Below are positions 20,896-34,341 of a stretch of DNA of 64,000 nucleotides, one piece after another. The DNA comes from Ottelia alismoides (taxonomy: Eukaryota > Streptophyta > Magnoliopsida > Alismatales > Hydrocharitaceae): positions 186,001 to 250,000 of the forward strand of contig JAZKJV010000299.1 of assembly GCA_037367405.1 (NCBI GenBank), written 5' to 3'. A model generated the notes under the pieces. That model made no database searches and was not told where the DNA came from. It was given only the letters and a program-made list of their open reading frames with translations. Within the stretch, counting starts at the first letter, position 1. Every line of letters begins with the position of its first letter. A program made the translations under genes and the position numbers.

Positions 20896-21023
20896 GATGT
20901 GGTCTTTGACTCTCATCTATTGCATCTCATGCTTGATTATTACTCTCTTCCGCCTTGTTTAGATCCAGATGTCCATATCATCTCATTCTTCAGTCTGATA
21001 CCCCATTTGCATCTATGATTATG

Positions 21024-21060
21024 CTATAATTAGGGTGTACATTACCCTAAGTATAGGGGG
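21024..21060 (+). other. Hairpin plus PPT-like G-run, B copy 1
   Basis: CTATAATTAGGGT (21024-21036) pairs with ACCCTAAGTATAG (21044-21056), with one mismatch and a 7-nt loop. It is followed by GGGGG ending at 21060. The inner stem pairs are G-C and T-A, where A has C-G and T-A. Confidence 0.75.
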
Positions 21061-21111
21061 ATGTCAGACTTTTGATTTCTCGTTTGATTCTTTTTACTTC
21101 TGTTTTGCTGC

Positions 21112-21146
21112 CTATACTTAGGGATATTTCACCCTAAGTACAGGGG
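21112..21146 (+). other. Hairpin plus G-run, B copy 2
   Basis: CTATACTTAGGG (21112-21123) pairs with CCCTAAGTACAG (21132-21143), with one mismatch and an 8-nt loop, followed by GGGG. Confidence 0.72.
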
Positions 21147-21197
21147 AGGTAGACCCTGTACATTCTTCCACTCGGATTTTCCTTTATGTACAATCTA

Positions 21198-21232
21198 CTA
21201 TACTTAGGATTACTTGATCCTAATATAGGGGG
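21198..21232 (+). other. Hairpin plus PPT-like G-run, B copy 3
   Basis: CTATACTTAGGAT (21198-21210) pairs with ATCCTAATATAG (21217-21228), one base missing in the 3' arm, 6-nt loop, followed by a G-run to 21232. The inner pairs are A-T and T-A. Confidence 0.72.
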
Positions 21233-21298
21233 AAACACCGAGATCCTTTCATTTTTATTCTTTGATTCATCGTTGTAGTATAGCTATTCTTTTCACTT

Positions 21299-21410
21299 CC
21301 CTAGACTAAGCACGAGTTATGTCTTCTTCATCGCTCTTGATCCACTCTGGGGACATCGTTCAAGCTAAGTATATGGGGTGTCTTATATACTTCATATATA
21401 CTTTACCCAT
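21299..21410 (+). other. Larger conserved folded block, B copy
   Basis: CCTAGACTAAGCACGAG, TTATGTC, then GGACATCGTTC and AAGCTAAGTATATGGGG, and a decayed TATATAC/ATATATAC palindrome near 21383-21401. The order of blocks and the following CTTTAC-CCATAACTCGTAC match A and E6. Confidence 0.6.
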
Positions 21411-22902
21411 AACTCGTACTTTGTGTGAGTGTATTAATAAATAAAATGGCTAAAATCCTTTATCTAAAATTCATAAAATTTTAAAATTTTTTCTTGTACA
21501 TAAAATTCTTTCTTGCACATACATAGCTATTTATAAAAATTATTTTTGTACAAATGTTTGTAAAAATGTTTTGTGTGTAAAAAGTTCGTAAATATTTTGG
21601 TATCAAAATTATGTATATAGTACAAAATTTTTATAAAATGTTTGAAAATCAAAAGTTAGGAAGAATCCGTGGGTAAATAGTTTGCAAAACTTCTGCATCC
21701 ATGCATTCATTCAAGCATTTTTCAAAAATTTTGCACATTTTCAAAACTTTGCATAAAAAGATTTTTGTATAAACTTGTATAGTTTTCTGAATCATAGATT
21801 GGCATTTAAACTAGCCTGGAATTAAATTGGAAAATGGAGCTTGGTTAAGACTTTAATCGACCTAATTCTAAGAGGAACCTTATAGAGCCTAGGGTTAAGA
21901 CTTTTCAGGTCCATTATGACTTAATTCTTTGAGTCCACTAGGCGATGATCACATGTCATCTTGATGAGCCTAAGAAGAATACTTAACAACGCACACATAA
22001 CTCTCGCAGATAATGGCTTTAATTGTACCATCACTTAACACATAGCTCTCTACGGATGAGGTGGTGAGGAGGCAGTCTTCTTTGGCTTGGGGTAGCATAC
22101 GAGGGTAGTACTTCAAGGCGGAACCTCTTGTCTTCTTTTAGTGAAGGAAGTGTGTCTCAACTTTGTCTGGCGGCATTGAGGTCTAAAGACAGGAGTTGTG
22201 GGTTGCAATAATGCTTCAAAAGAGGGATAGTCTACTGGCTCAAGAGGAAAAACTCCTTATGTAAATATGATGCACCATGCAGATATGTTGTACATATGCA
22301 CATCGAAAAAAATGCAAAAGATAGAAAAACTCCAAAGAGGTAGTGGGTCTGGTAGAAAATGGAATACCCGCCGGAGTATATAGCCAAATAAAGCAAAGCT
22401 TATGTTACACATTCTCATCTCATGAAGCTTGCAACAGGGAGACTTAGCTACACTAGTTGGGCTCCCAGGGATACATGGCTACCCTGGTCATGGTCAATTC
22501 TCTTCTTCCTCCTCTTCTTGAGCCAGTTGAACTGGAACTTAGAAGGGAATACCCCGCTCCTCGAGGAAAGAGCTGCCAGACTAAGGCATTAGAGTTACCT
22601 TGTTAAGGGGGGTTGTTACTTTGCCATTTCTGAGGTGGGGAGCTACATATCACTTACACAGTACAAGAAAAGATTCATGGTCATTAGAGTTTGTGTATGT
22701 AGACTTGTTCTGGTCTGGATTATTGAGGAGTCTTGACCATAGATTGGTGGAACTTAGAGGCTGTTGAGTTTTAACCTAGGTATAGATAAGGTTCTGACTG
22801 AGCTCCATACTTCAATCTAAGGAAGACAAGTTTAATAACCATTCTTGATTCTCCTTCTTTTTCTTTTTTTATTTCTATTTTCACTTCTTTTTCAAATAAG
22901 TT

Positions 22903-22938
22903 TTTGCTAAGGGATTAGCAAAGGTACAGTATAGGGGG
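22903..22938 (+). promoter_or_regulatory. Polypurine tract of B with upstream hairpin
   Basis: TTTGCTAA (22903-22910) and TTAGCAAA (22915-22922) form a perfect 8-bp stem with loop GGGA. The polypurine tract AGTATAGGGGG (22928-22938) follows, then the LTR start TAATGAATCC, where TG has become TA. Confidence 0.85.
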
Positions 22939-25900
22939 TAATGAATCCTTGTTCATCACTCTTTATTCTTTTATTTTAGCTAATTATCTTGGCAGTGCAT
23001 CATGTAAATAGGTGTAAATACAATAACTTAGTAATATACATGCATGTGTTAATATTGCATAATTAGCATGTATTTGTGCAAAAATAAAAGAATAAAGAAT
23101 AAAAAGAAAAAGAAGGAAGTATTTAGAATAAATACTGAATGACCCGAACCCCAAGAGAAGGCCAAGAATTGGCCTGATCGCCAAATAAAATAAGTAGAGA
23201 GAGATAGGGCCTACTCTATAGTGCATATACATCATGTGTGTAAATAAATAATTATTTTTGCCAAAATAAAAATGAAAATATGCTTTCACTTCCTTGTATA
23301 TATTTCTAAAAATAAAATCAAAATCAAAAAAATAAAATAAAAATAGAATAAAAGTCTCTCTCACTTGTACATAATACATGTATATATATTTCCTTCTCTA
23401 TTTGTTTTATACTTGTAAATAAATAGTAATAATAAAATAAAAATGGTTTTATACTCCAAAAATTATGTTGAAAATAAATAAAATATAAAATTGGGATATT
23501 TTTTGTAAAATTAATAATTTAAAAATAATTGTACAAAATACATGGGTATAATATAACTGTATATAATACAATATACTGTATATAGAGTAATTTATTTTTC
23601 ATATAAATAAATAAAAATCACAGAAAAATCCCTTGAAAATTAATAAACATTTTTCAATTTATTAATTTTAAATTTAAATTCATTTATTATTTTTAATTTA
23701 TTTATCTATTATCTCCCTTACTATTTTGTCTTGTAGCGGGTTTTGTCCTTATTCCAGCCTGCTTCTGATTGGTCCACGCCAGATTGTTGACTCGGGTCAA
23801 CGCCATCTTCCAAGCATGACCTGACCCGGTTGTTGTGGCCAGACCTTCATCTCGGAATTTCCTAGGGCAGATCATACATCTGTTTACCCGATTCTACGCC
23901 CGCACCTTCACGTGGATATGTGAACCTCGCAGATCCCTAAAAAGGCACGAATCTTCCCCGGTTTGCGTGCTTCTACCCAATCTCTCCAACCTCCTGGGAA
24001 TGCTATTTAATCTCTTCATCTGTGCCCCCAGGTCCGTAGCTCGTGCCTCGCTCCAATCTGAAACCCTAGCCACCTCTAGTTGAGTGACAACTGCCTGGAG
24101 TGCCGTCTAGCGGTCGATTTGGTGTAGCGGAGCCAGACACTCCTCCTTCGTGGCCGGTCCTCCGCCGCAAGCAGCCTCCCCCAACCGTTGCATCGAGTTC
24201 GATGCCATCACCCCGACGACCACCTTCGTCTGGAGATCAGGAACACATCCGGACCTTCAGGTAACCTCTTTATCCTTCCTAGTTTTCTAGTTGATCGAAT
24301 CTTTCCGTTGTTCTCCGTTGTCGCTCCGCCAGCTCCGATCAACAGGTCGGAGCTCCTTCACACATGCCCAATTGCTCTGATATCCTCGCACACTCATCCT
24401 CCATCTTCCTCCATGACCTGATCACACTGATCATCAGCCAACTAGTCGAGATTAGGCTCGAGGTTTGAAACCAACTTCCGTCCCATGTTACTTCTTTGGT
24501 TTTCAGTCTCAATAACATAGACCGGAGCGTAGCCCCGAGTCTTAGCTTTGCATTACAGGTACCGTGAGCCATGAGGAGCCTCATCTGTCTTCCAGCTGCA
24601 CGACAGAGCTGCTCCAAACCTCGCTCCGCCATCAAGTCCATCTGTCCGTCTGCATGACGATCAGAACCCACTGCTCGATGCGGAGTGCCTCCCCGGAGGT
24701 GCTCGACCTGTTGGAGGTATGATCGGCCTTGCGATTCGCCCTGATTCCCGTTCGAAGTTCGCCAGCCCTCAGTTCGTCCACCATCTTCCATCGTCGTTGG
24801 ATGAAGAGCGGAGCGCCAGTTTACATCTGAGTCGTCTGGCGTTGCAGCTTTCCAGCCGTTGATCTAACACCATCTCATACGTCTGCGTCGCACATAGGGA
24901 ACATTCCTAGGGAATTAGATCTACCTTTACAGAGGATCAGAGCCGCACGATCGAGCCCACACCAGCGGATGACACCTGACTTCCCACGCGCGACTCACAT
25001 GCCTTGAGGATATATTGCTCTTTTTCCCTTGCGTTTATTTCAGTTTATGTTTTGGTCTGTAAAATAAAAGTTATAGTTGAATCTTTTTGCGATCTAGTCC
25101 TTGTAGTTTCGGATATTTGCATTTCAGTCCTTCCTATCTGAGACACGTGCTTGGTCACATGCATAGTGGTGTATTTGCACTATTTACCATGAGCTTTTTC
25201 TATGTTATTGATTGAGTGTATGTTTTCTTAATTCACATTTATACCTTGGTGAACGTGGATTTGGTGCATGTGTGGATTTAAGTGGATAAATTGCATGTTA
25301 GATCACGAGCTTTTTAGTCTTGTTAATATTTGGTCCTAAAACTTAAAATAATTGCATTTAGGTCCCTATAACCTGTGTGTTGTTTTTAATTAAATAAATA
25401 TTAAAACTACTCCAAAAATTCCAAGAAAATTACATGTAGCTCTTGCTACTGTGTAGTATTTTTAGTAATTTTTGAGATGCATTTTGATTTTATATGCTAT
25501 TTTCTAAAAATCAAAAACCCTAAAAAGTGTCCCTGTCTATTTCAGAAAATCAATTAAAAATAGAAAAATACCTTTAAAAATTCCACAAAAATTCTTGGTT
25601 GAGTGGTTTGCTTTATTTTATTTTCTTTGTCATTTTTGTTTCATTCTCTATTATAAAACACCTATAAATAAGAAAAGATTAAGAACCTTTTAAAAATGGT
25701 TAAAAATTCATTAAAAATAAAAAAACAATTTTCACTTTCTGTAGGTAGATTTTATTTTATATTTTCATAAAAAAAATTGTTCCCAAGATTTTAGAGGCAT
25801 TTTAGATATTTTTAATGTGCCTTTTCATATAGGCTACACACTGCTTGTTGTTTTCCTCTTTCTTTTATTTTTGGAAAATTATATAAAAATCAGAAAAACC

Positions 25901-26270
25901 CCATAAAATACCCAAAACATCTGAATATTTTATAAACATAAAAACATTATTATTTTGAATTTTTTAGTATTTTTGGGCCTTTAAATAATTGCTTGAGTGT
26001 GACTTTTCTCATTTTTTTCTTATTCCTTTTCTTAATAGAAAATATAAAACATGAAAGTTAAAAAACCACCAAAAACACTTTTATTTCTTGGATTTCCTGA
26101 CTACTTCGTAGGATTTTCCCGTGCTCCTTGTGTTCGACCCTGGTGGCTATACTAGGTTAAATAACTAACAAGACCGCTTGCCTCATTTTTATTGTTGCTT
26201 GATTTTGTTGGTGGTCTGATTTTTCTTGATTGAGCCACGCTCCATCGGTTGAGGTCGCAACAACCTTGAT
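22939..26270 (+). repeat. B 3' LTR (about 3.3 kb)
   Basis: It begins TAATGAATCCTTGTTCATCA after the polypurine tract. The end is placed near CAACCTTGAT by comparison with L7, which in reverse carries the matching R/U5 (CTCCTTGTGTTCGACC near 26127-26142). TATA-like CTATTTAATC at 24003-24012 and donor-like TTCAG|GTAACC at 24260/24261 are 258 bp apart. A short ATG frame before the donor (24201 on) ends AGG-TAA at the site, as in A. The exact right edge is uncertain by about 10 bp. Confidence 0.78.
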
Positions 26271-26428
26271 CTGCTTTTCTGAGACTTAACCTCGATTGAC
26301 TGAGCGCTCATCATTGAGCTTATGCAGCTCGTTCACCTTCATCTCAATCCGGTCAACCTTAGTTTATTTATCACTGATTATCCCCATGTTGGGGACTAGG
26401 TCATTCTCCAGATCTGCCACAAATGATC
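26271..26428 (-). pseudogene. gag: Gag fragment of E3, C-terminal side
   Basis: The minus strand reads VADLENDLVPNMGIISDK then TKVDRIEMKVNEL, matching ADMGIISEKLDRMEILEKK of E1 gag at the start of the coiled coil. One stop interrupts it. It ends at the target duplication TGATC (26424-26428) of E4 and continues at 36943. On its left it is cut by the B LTR. Confidence 0.72.
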
Positions 26429-29000
26429 TGAAGGATATGAATGATCATTAAGCGCATCACGAAAGCATGAGGATCACATAGTATGCGATTGGGAGCGACT
26501 AGTCGCACTAGTTTCTCGAGGCAACAGAATTTAAAAAAATTAATGTGATGAAACCTCGTGATCCAAGAACACTTCTCAGATCATTTCATCTAGACCACAA
26601 ATAAGTATTAGGTTTACCTCTTGAAGCGTGTTTGTGATCAAGTCTCTAAACGAAGAGACCGTCTGTCTCAAGTCCAATCCGATAGAGGAGACACTTGCGA
26701 GCGTGTTGATGAAACGCGTGCTCCTCGCAATCCATGTTGATGATCCAAGCGGCAAATCTCTTGATATCGTCTCACGAGATCCGACATCTTCTTCATGAGA
26801 GAGGCGCACCGAAGGAGACGGAGATCCATGGGCAAACAATCCGACAGCTAACGACGATGCCACAGCAATGGTGACTCTATCTAGGGCTTCCATGGTGGAC
26901 GACCACAGTGAGAGAGAGAGAGAGGATGTGTAGAGAATGAGAGAGAAATGTTGTTGTTATTGTAACTTTGAAGAGCAAGGGGTGTCGCTTCTTATAGAGT
27001 ATTTTGGGAGTCCATGGATCCCGATCAATGTGCACACAAATCCAATGGATGAGATTGTTTTGTGTTTCATTTAATGGCCAAGATTTTGTTGTAAAAATAC
27101 AACAATAGTTAATTTAATTTAGATTAAATATATTGAAAAATCAATACAAATTAATCCCAAATTAAATCATTCAACCATGGAGATTATGAAATGAATATTG
27201 CCTCCTTCCATAATATGGGAGCTGGCGGCAATCTCATGAGATTACATTATTCCATGGAAATCTCGAAGATTTACAACAAGACTTGTTGTAAATTATTCGA
27301 TAAAAATAATCCGTAATTATTTTGTGAATATTGCAGTCTTGCCATTGTAAAATTATGAATCACATCTCAATCCAAATTAAAATATAAATTACATTTTCAA
27401 TTAATTGTCCAATGTGAATCCAATTCACATCAACATTTAATTAACGAATGTAAGTTACAAATAGCTCTCTCTTATTTATTATAAATCACACTTATAATAT
27501 ATGTGATTAATATGGATAGTGATATCCACATTATTCAATATCCATGACAATTAAATCACATTTATCATCTTGAATCTCTATTCTCATGTGCCCAAATAAT
27601 ATGAATTACATTCACATTATTTACATCTTTGATAATCAAATCACACTTAATATCTTAGATAACTGTCCATATAATATGAACAAAATTCATATTATTCATG
27701 ATAATTAAATCACATTTGGTTATCAATTTCTCAATACTAGGATACATATATCAATAGTGAAATTATCCTCGAACTCTTTCAATGATAATGTGCTTTCTCC
27801 GTGGATACTTCGAGATAAGGACACGACGATTGTATTGTTCCATGTATAGTAACTTGATTTTGAGATAACATCTCAAATCCAGATCTTGCGGACCTCATAG
27901 ATGCTTGATTAAATAAAGATCGCAAATCTAATTTCTCATTGTATCTGAATCACATTCAGATCAATGTCCAATATTTGGACCAAGATTAGATCACTTCTCT
28001 ATTGAGAGGAGTCAATAAAATCCAGACCCGTTTCATCACTCCCTAGGAATGGAAGCGTCGTGGTTATACAATCGTTTTTTTATCACATCACCCTTAGGTA
28101 TTACTAATACATGTACATCCTGCATACTGGAAGACCCAGAATAAACCGAAGTATTAGATCAATTTTCTACTGTCTACTTCAGGGATTTATCATTAAGTTT
28201 CTCATTTAACTAATGGGAGTTGGTATCGATCATACACTTTCCAAAAGCATATATCATACCCAGATGTTGATCATATACTTTCCAAAAGCATATATCAAAC
28301 CTTACAAATTCAGTCAAGCTTCTAAAGAGAGATGTCCGTGCACGGAATTTGATCTTCCCAATATCTCATGAGTGAGCTTATGTCGTTCGGTTCAGTAAAT
28401 GAACCTGTATGATTCCTTTGAGAGATTGTATTACTCATATGCCCTTGCATGCACACCAGCACGTCGGTGTATAGATCTTGGTTAGGTCATCAACCCATTG
28501 GTATGCCAAATGTACATACTCAGACATATAGTAATACATCTGTCTCCGGTCAGAGGATGCGTGCATATATCGTGACAGCATACAACATAGGACTTTGGTT
28601 ATCTCGATCTTGTTAACTTAACTCTTTGACCTAACTTATCCAATATCTCTGAATCTTTATTCCTATACAGAGGACCTACATCAAGAGCTCAGTTAGATAT
28701 CATCTTTTAGAGAGAGGATTGCCATCTCCTTCTCAGTCTAGAGATCATCTCTTAATAATCATTTGACGGTGCTTGATGAGTCCTCAATATAACTCTTTAG
28801 ATATTCATCCAAGCACCAGCATCTATGATTCAATAATTGAATCAACAACTATATGATTATCAAGATGCCCATGGTACATAACTCTAATTGTTATAAGGGA
28901 CCTATTATGCAAATTAATTATTCTTCATTTCAGATTAGGGAATGATATTCACAATAACATTTATTGCATAATGGCTCGTCGTGGGCTCACATGTCCATCA
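26429..29000 (-). repeat. E4 3' LTR
   Basis: In plus orientation it starts TGAAGGATATGAATG and ends CATGTCCATCA. On the minus strand it follows GTGAGAGAT, close to the plant copia polypurine end GTGGGAGAT. CTATAAG at 26991-26998 (minus) corresponds to the TATA box of the other LTR. A short GA microsatellite lies near 26908-26924. Confidence 0.87.
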
Positions 29001-29020
29001 ATCTCTCACTAGCCCAAAGA
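29001..29020 (-). promoter_or_regulatory. E4 polypurine tract region
   Basis: The minus strand reads TTTGGGCTAGTGAGAGAT immediately before the 3' LTR start TGATGGACATG. It resembles the GGGCTAGTGGGAGATTG junction common in plant copia elements, with two G-to-A changes. Confidence 0.75.
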
Positions 29021-30649
29021 GCCATTAATGGCTAATCTTTAAACTCGTACTCAGGTGACAATCATAGGATATTTAGAAAAAATTCCTAGGTAAGCTGATC
29101 AGTCAGTCTGTTCCCAAAAAACTATGCCAAGTCCTTTTACTGCACTTGCATATCTCCTAGTAACAGTACTCGCATCCAATGCGAATGTTGCATCTTATGC
29201 AACCAATACTCAATATGTCACTTATAGTGTCCTTGATACTACAACTCAATAATTATTATAACCAGTGTTTCCATTATCCTTATAAGAATATCCTTATTCC
29301 TGGAGATCTCTATCTCCTAAGGTATTTGCAGTTAAGACATTTTAGATCTCTATCTATAAAGTCTTAAGCTCTTGAAAATAAGACTTAGAGATCACTGTCT
29401 CTAAAGTCTTGTCATCTTTAAAGATATAGTTATTACTACAACCAAGTGTTTTATCTCCATAGTAGGATTAGTAACAGTTTACTACTCCCACTGCATGACA
29501 GACATCTAGCTTTTCTACACATTCAGCATACACCTAGCTTTTCATAACTGATGCACAAGGGCAAGCAATTTTAGCATTCACTTCCTCAACTCCTTGAGAT
29601 GATATCCCTTTAGATAGGTTAGTACCATATCTTGAGGGAAAAGCCTTCCTTGGAATTTTCTAGAAAATGGAATATGTCCAAGGTGTACTACAAATGTGAC
29701 GGTCCCAATACCCTCTTCTCTTTGCTTCTAAATAACTTCAAAACTAAGATGAGGTATCCTTTAGATCATATCTCAAGGTATGTAACAACCAGATTATAAA
29801 ACACTTATTATTATTATTATCATTCTTATATCATTCCAAATGATTAGGATATCATCTACATTTATCACGATGAACACAATGGCACTCCCACTAAGCTTCG
29901 CACGGTTCATCAAGATTCTAGCTGAAATCATAACCTTTATAATTTCATCAAATCTAATGTTCCAACTACAAGAAGCTTATTTGAGTCCGTAGATGGAATT
30001 CCTTATCTTGCATACATTACTTTCCTTGATCATGAAGCCCTTGGGCTACTTCATGTGAATATCCTCAGAGAGGTATTCATAGAGGAGTGCAATATTGACT
30101 TATCTTCAAGATATCAAAGTCAAGTAGTGTAGCTATAGTTAGCAATAATCTAATGAGTTCAAGCATGGTCACTAAAGAGCAAGTCTCATGGCAAGCGATG
30201 TCTTCTCCTTGGTGTACAGCTCATGGCTATGAGTTGTGCTTTGAAGGTCTCTATCTTTCATTAGGTTCCCTCTTTCTCTTGTAGATCCATTTACACTAAC
30301 ATGTTTTACCCTTATAGGTGGATCCTTAAGGGTCCATATACAACATTTGTATATGAAGTATACTTTTACTGCTAACATCCATCTTTCCATGTCATGATCT
30401 TCAGAAGCTTCATCATATGAAGTAAGATCATTGTCAGACTTAACTAACACATGGAATCCATCCTCGAATTCATTTGAAAAGGTATTAGTGTCTCATCTTT
30501 TATTGTCCTTTTAATTTCCGATTTCAGGAGCCTCAATATCTTCTCAAGATTCAATAAGTTCCTTTACTTTATTTTCATCTTGATTCTCAAGAGAGTCATC
30601 CTCTAAGAATCATATCCTTAGAGATGAGATCTTCTTAAGAATCTCAAGA
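29021..30649 (-). pseudogene. pol: E4 RT / RNase H region, decayed
   Basis: The minus strand keeps NVDDILIIWND at 29830-29862, the copia YVDDILI catalytic motif with Tyr to Asn. The remainder up to the polypurine tract should be RNase H but is too decayed for confident motifs. Short ORFs here are in unrelated frames. Confidence 0.65.
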
Positions 30650-31345
30650 TCATAAAGTAGGTATCCAATACCATCCTTTATTTTCCTAATGAAGTAGCAC
30701 TCTCTGGTGCTATATTCTAGCTAACTTGCATGAAACCTTTTTAAGGATATACATTGTAGTCTCTATTATTTATATAACCTGGAAACTAAGAGGTAATTAT
30801 GCTAACATTCATCATTGATCAAATCATGTCACACATGATACAATTGTATCTCCCTACAACTCTGTTGAGTTTAGGTGCATTAGGATGATTGAGATAGGAA
30901 AACTATTCCTTTCTCCATAAGGTATTCCTTGAATTCATCTAATAGGTACTTGCTACCTAGGTTATATAAAATCCATTTCATCTTCCTTAAAACTTTGGTT
31001 CTCAACCAAAATTGTGAAATCTTTGAACATTTTCAAAGCTTTCTAAGGTGAAGCGAAGAAATCTCATATCATAAAAAACCATCGAATGATATCAAATATC
31101 ATTAATGTTCATTATGATATAGAGGATCCACATACATCAATATGTGTGAGATCTTGAATACCTTGGCATCCAACACCATTCCCAAAGAAGGGTGTATAGG
31201 ACATTTTTACTGTTGAATACAATATTCACAAGCATGTAAGATTTGAAATCTTAGACATTCTAAGGTTTCATCTCTTACTAGTCTATTGATCTCAGCAACA
31301 AACATTTGTCTAAGGCTTGATGTCAGATCATTGTCGAATGATCTT
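30650..31345 (-). pseudogene. pol: E4 GAG-pre-integrase and integrase, decayed
   Basis: The minus strand at 31185-31345 reads INRLVRDETLECLRFQILHA then CEYCIQ, matching INRLVKDGPLEFLKVQSLPA then CEHCIRC of E5. At 30650-30735 it matches the last 80 bp of the window in E5, the integrase/RT linker (YFI then GIGY and LYD). Between these, integrase is present but broken. Confidence 0.7.
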
Positions 31346-32099
31346 CATCCTCCTATTGATCTTTTAAGGTTTAATTTTTAGTATTAGAAAAGTTAATGAA
31401 CCATTCATTAATATCTTAATTTAGTAGAGTCCACTAGATGTTAGAATACTATCTGAAATATATCCATCATAACTCTTTATGATAGGTCTATTCCATAATT
31501 CATGTTTATTTCAAACATTTAGAAATAAACAATAAGTGTATTATTATATCTAGGTCATAGAGACATTCTCTAAGACTAAGGGCTCTCCCACTGAAAACAT
31601 GGTCTATATATCCAATAGAGATTGTTGCAACAATTGCATCAATATCCATGTAGATGACTATTAAACCTTATGATCAACTATTCCAGTCTTTTAAAACATA
31701 TGCAACAAATTTTAAGTGTTATTAAAAAATGAGATACAATTATTATACTTCGATCTTATTAAATAAGATGTCAATTTCAATGATTAAATGCAGATATAGA
31801 TTATCTTGATGCACTATCTGGGTCCTCCTCTAAGGATCCGAGATAGACTTAATAGTCATACTATCTATACATCGGCTTGTTGCAGTATTGGCATTCATCC
31901 AACTCTTTGGATGTCACATGGAAGTTACAGAAGTATAGTCAACTCCTTGTCTTTCCTTCTTGCTTGGGTCAGACCCATGAGTCCACTGCGCTCCCTTCAT
32001 CTACAAACAACCAATGCTTAAGACAAAGGAACTCTTAAGTTGAACTCAAAAGATTTAAATATAAGTGTATTTCAACATTTAAGCATACTTCATTTAATT

Positions 32100-32640
32100 C
32101 ATACAATGTGAATATTATGAAGCTTCATGAATGACTAGAGTATAGATAGTAGAATGATGACACTCATCATATCCACATATATCTTAACTCTTAAAGACTT
32201 AGGTTCAGGTAGGTACTCAAACATTTTGAATACATCATCTCTTATAGAGCTACCATTCTGCATGATGCAGTGAACCATGTCATTCAAGATTAAATGTCAA
32301 GAGCACATGTGTATGCTAGAACATCTTCTTAGATTTTATAAGAATAATTTGACAATTGCGATCATAATCGACATGTCACTTCCAAAGTACATTCCATGAG
32401 AGATCAAGACTACAGAGGCATACGAAACCTAGGGTTGTAGACCTATTGTCTATTTAATTGTCATTCCTCATTATTATGAGGAAACTTGCATATTGCAACC
32501 ACATACATTATGTATCCAACTGCAAGTACAATATCTTGATCATGGATCCAATCAATGATATTTTACTGATTGTTATTGACTATAGTACTGAGTGGATTTA
32601 ATGAAGGATTATCCCAAATAAGAAAATTTCATAAATAAAT
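32100..32640 (-). pseudogene. gag: E4 gag remnant
   Basis: The minus strand at about 32165-32290 reads MVHCIMQNGSSIRDDVFKMF and EYLPEPKSLRVKIYVDMMS, typical of copia gag. Near 32570-32640 NPSLNPLSTIVNNNQ aligns to the gag start of E5 (EPFSNLLEVNQLTG). Frameshifts and stops throughout. The upstream 32640-33000 is leader that matches 48095-48420 of E5. Confidence 0.68.
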
Positions 32641-32999
32641 TTAAATGTATATTATACTTTGATTTAGGAGTTTTATATCAAAGTTGTCTTGCCTTGTCAA
32701 CACTGAAAGTTCATTCCCTTAATCAGTTTCAATGTAAGAGATATACTTACCATTATATCTCAAACAAGATCTGGGATCTCCTTCCTTGTCTTTGTCACAT
32801 CCTAATAATATGAAAACTTGCAACTCAGATAAAAAGAAGAGGGGACACATTCTGCCTTGCAAGTCCAACTTGCATTCCCAATTCAGTCTTTAACACGCGG
32901 GTCCACTACCCCTAAGGTGATGTTGACCCATCATTAATTGAACCAACCATCAATAAGAATACAACTCACTATGTGCAATCCAATATGACCCCAATAATA

Positions 33000-34341
33000 T
33001 GAGGACTCCATATTGGGGTCACTACACATATGTCCTTATTCTTTCAAGAAGCAAAGAGCCCGATCCAGATGCGCTTGTATGCAGGAGCTGTCACTTCGGA
33101 CATGCATCTCCTACAATCCCTAGCGACAGAACCCTTTTCCTTGATGGAAGACCATGGATGTCACTCATGTGATCCTCCATATCATGTTCAAATTCTAATT
33201 AATCATTATGAAATATATTCATTACGATTAGTTCCTCCAAGGGAATTACACTTCTATTCATAAAAGAGTATTTTTATTTTAATTGGATCTAATTAGTTTA
33301 ATCATATTAAATCAGTTGTCAATCTAATCAATCAACCAACAAACATTTTTTAATTGTTACTTGAAGGATGGTATAATCTTAAAATATGTATTATTTTGAA
33401 TTTTAATAATTAGAAAAATACATCATGATCTCTCAAGCATTATCCCTCCCCTACCCGTTGTCATAGCCAATACTGACATGAATGGGACAGACCGCTTACG
33501 AGCAACCTGCTACCCCAACGCTCCTCCACTAAACACCATATCTGCCTCGGGAAAAGATAATGCCAAATAGATCATTATGTACTTGAGATGATAATCAGTC
33601 TTTAAACTGAAGTTATACCATATAATAATAATCAAAACATTTTTTATTAACATTATAAGGAGATTTACTAAACAAATCCCCAATCCTATTCAGGCAACTT
33701 TATTTGTTTGAAAGAAGATCATGCAACTAATTTTGATCTGGATCATATCTAATCAATTTTGGTTAAAGTAATGTCATTTGAGGAAATAAATATCATCAAA
33801 TATTTCTCAAATATTTATCCAAAATTATTTTAGGAAATAAACCATTTAATTTCACTAATTGATTAAATGACAATCACAAGGTTCTTGATTAGGAATGTAA
33901 TTTCCAACAGTGACCCCACTTACTAAAATTAGCATATCCCAATCAATTTAAGTCTAAATAATGCAAAATAAGTTTAAAAGTTTGCTAATTTCATTTAAAA
34001 CAGAATCCAAGTAATTTACACGCATTTCTAGGCATTTCAAATCAGTAATTAACTCCTTAATTATGTCAAGATTCGCAATCCCTGAAACAGTGGATACATT
34101 TCACTAAAATGACATAGCTTGAGCAAACGGATTCCAAATAACGCAAACTCAAATCCCACGGTTTCCTTATTTTAATGGGGAACATGATACAAGGGATAAA
34201 TTTGTGTTTAAACAATTTAAATAGAGCCGAGATTATTAACAAAAAAGGTCTGCATGAACCAACTACGATAAAATTTTCGCAAACCCTAATGAGCCGAAGT
34301 CGTCCTAAGTTTATTGATCGTATCCGAAACCTCCAACCTAA
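33000..34341 (-). other. E4 leader
   Basis: About 1.3 kb between primer site and the conserved pre-gag block. It holds only short ORFs in both strands, none resembling a protein I recognise. Confidence 0.6.

Larger units (their letters stand above)
20896..22927 (+). other. B 3' non-coding region
   Basis: About 2 kb, non-coding. It contains three short hairpins with G-runs (21024-21232), the larger folded block (21299-21410), a stretch of reiterated TTGTA/AAAATG-like sequence (21440-21790), and a segment (about 22130-22560) that matches 54240-54620 of E6 in reverse orientation. That match shows the region belongs to the family. Confidence 0.7.
16618..26270 (+). mobile_element. B: Athila/Tat-like element, gag C-terminus to 3' LTR
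   Basis: It starts inside gag at a point matching E1 gag exactly (GGTACTGAGGCCACC) and continues through protease, RT, RNase H, integrase, 3' non-coding region, polypurine tract (22928-22938) and LTR. All genes carry stops or frameshifts. Its LTR abuts a minus-strand gag fragment of E3 near 26270. Missing 5' parts are expected left of A, outside the window. Confidence 0.87.

Noticed and set aside
24188..24791. ORFs in the B LTR as a host gene
   Set aside because: They lie inside the LTR, and similar frames in L7 are shifted and not conserved as protein.
26576..26893. 105-codon ORF in the E4 3' LTR as a gene
   Set aside because: The other LTR copy (34575-34835) breaks the frame, so no protein is conserved; likely an upstream ORF in the transcript leader.
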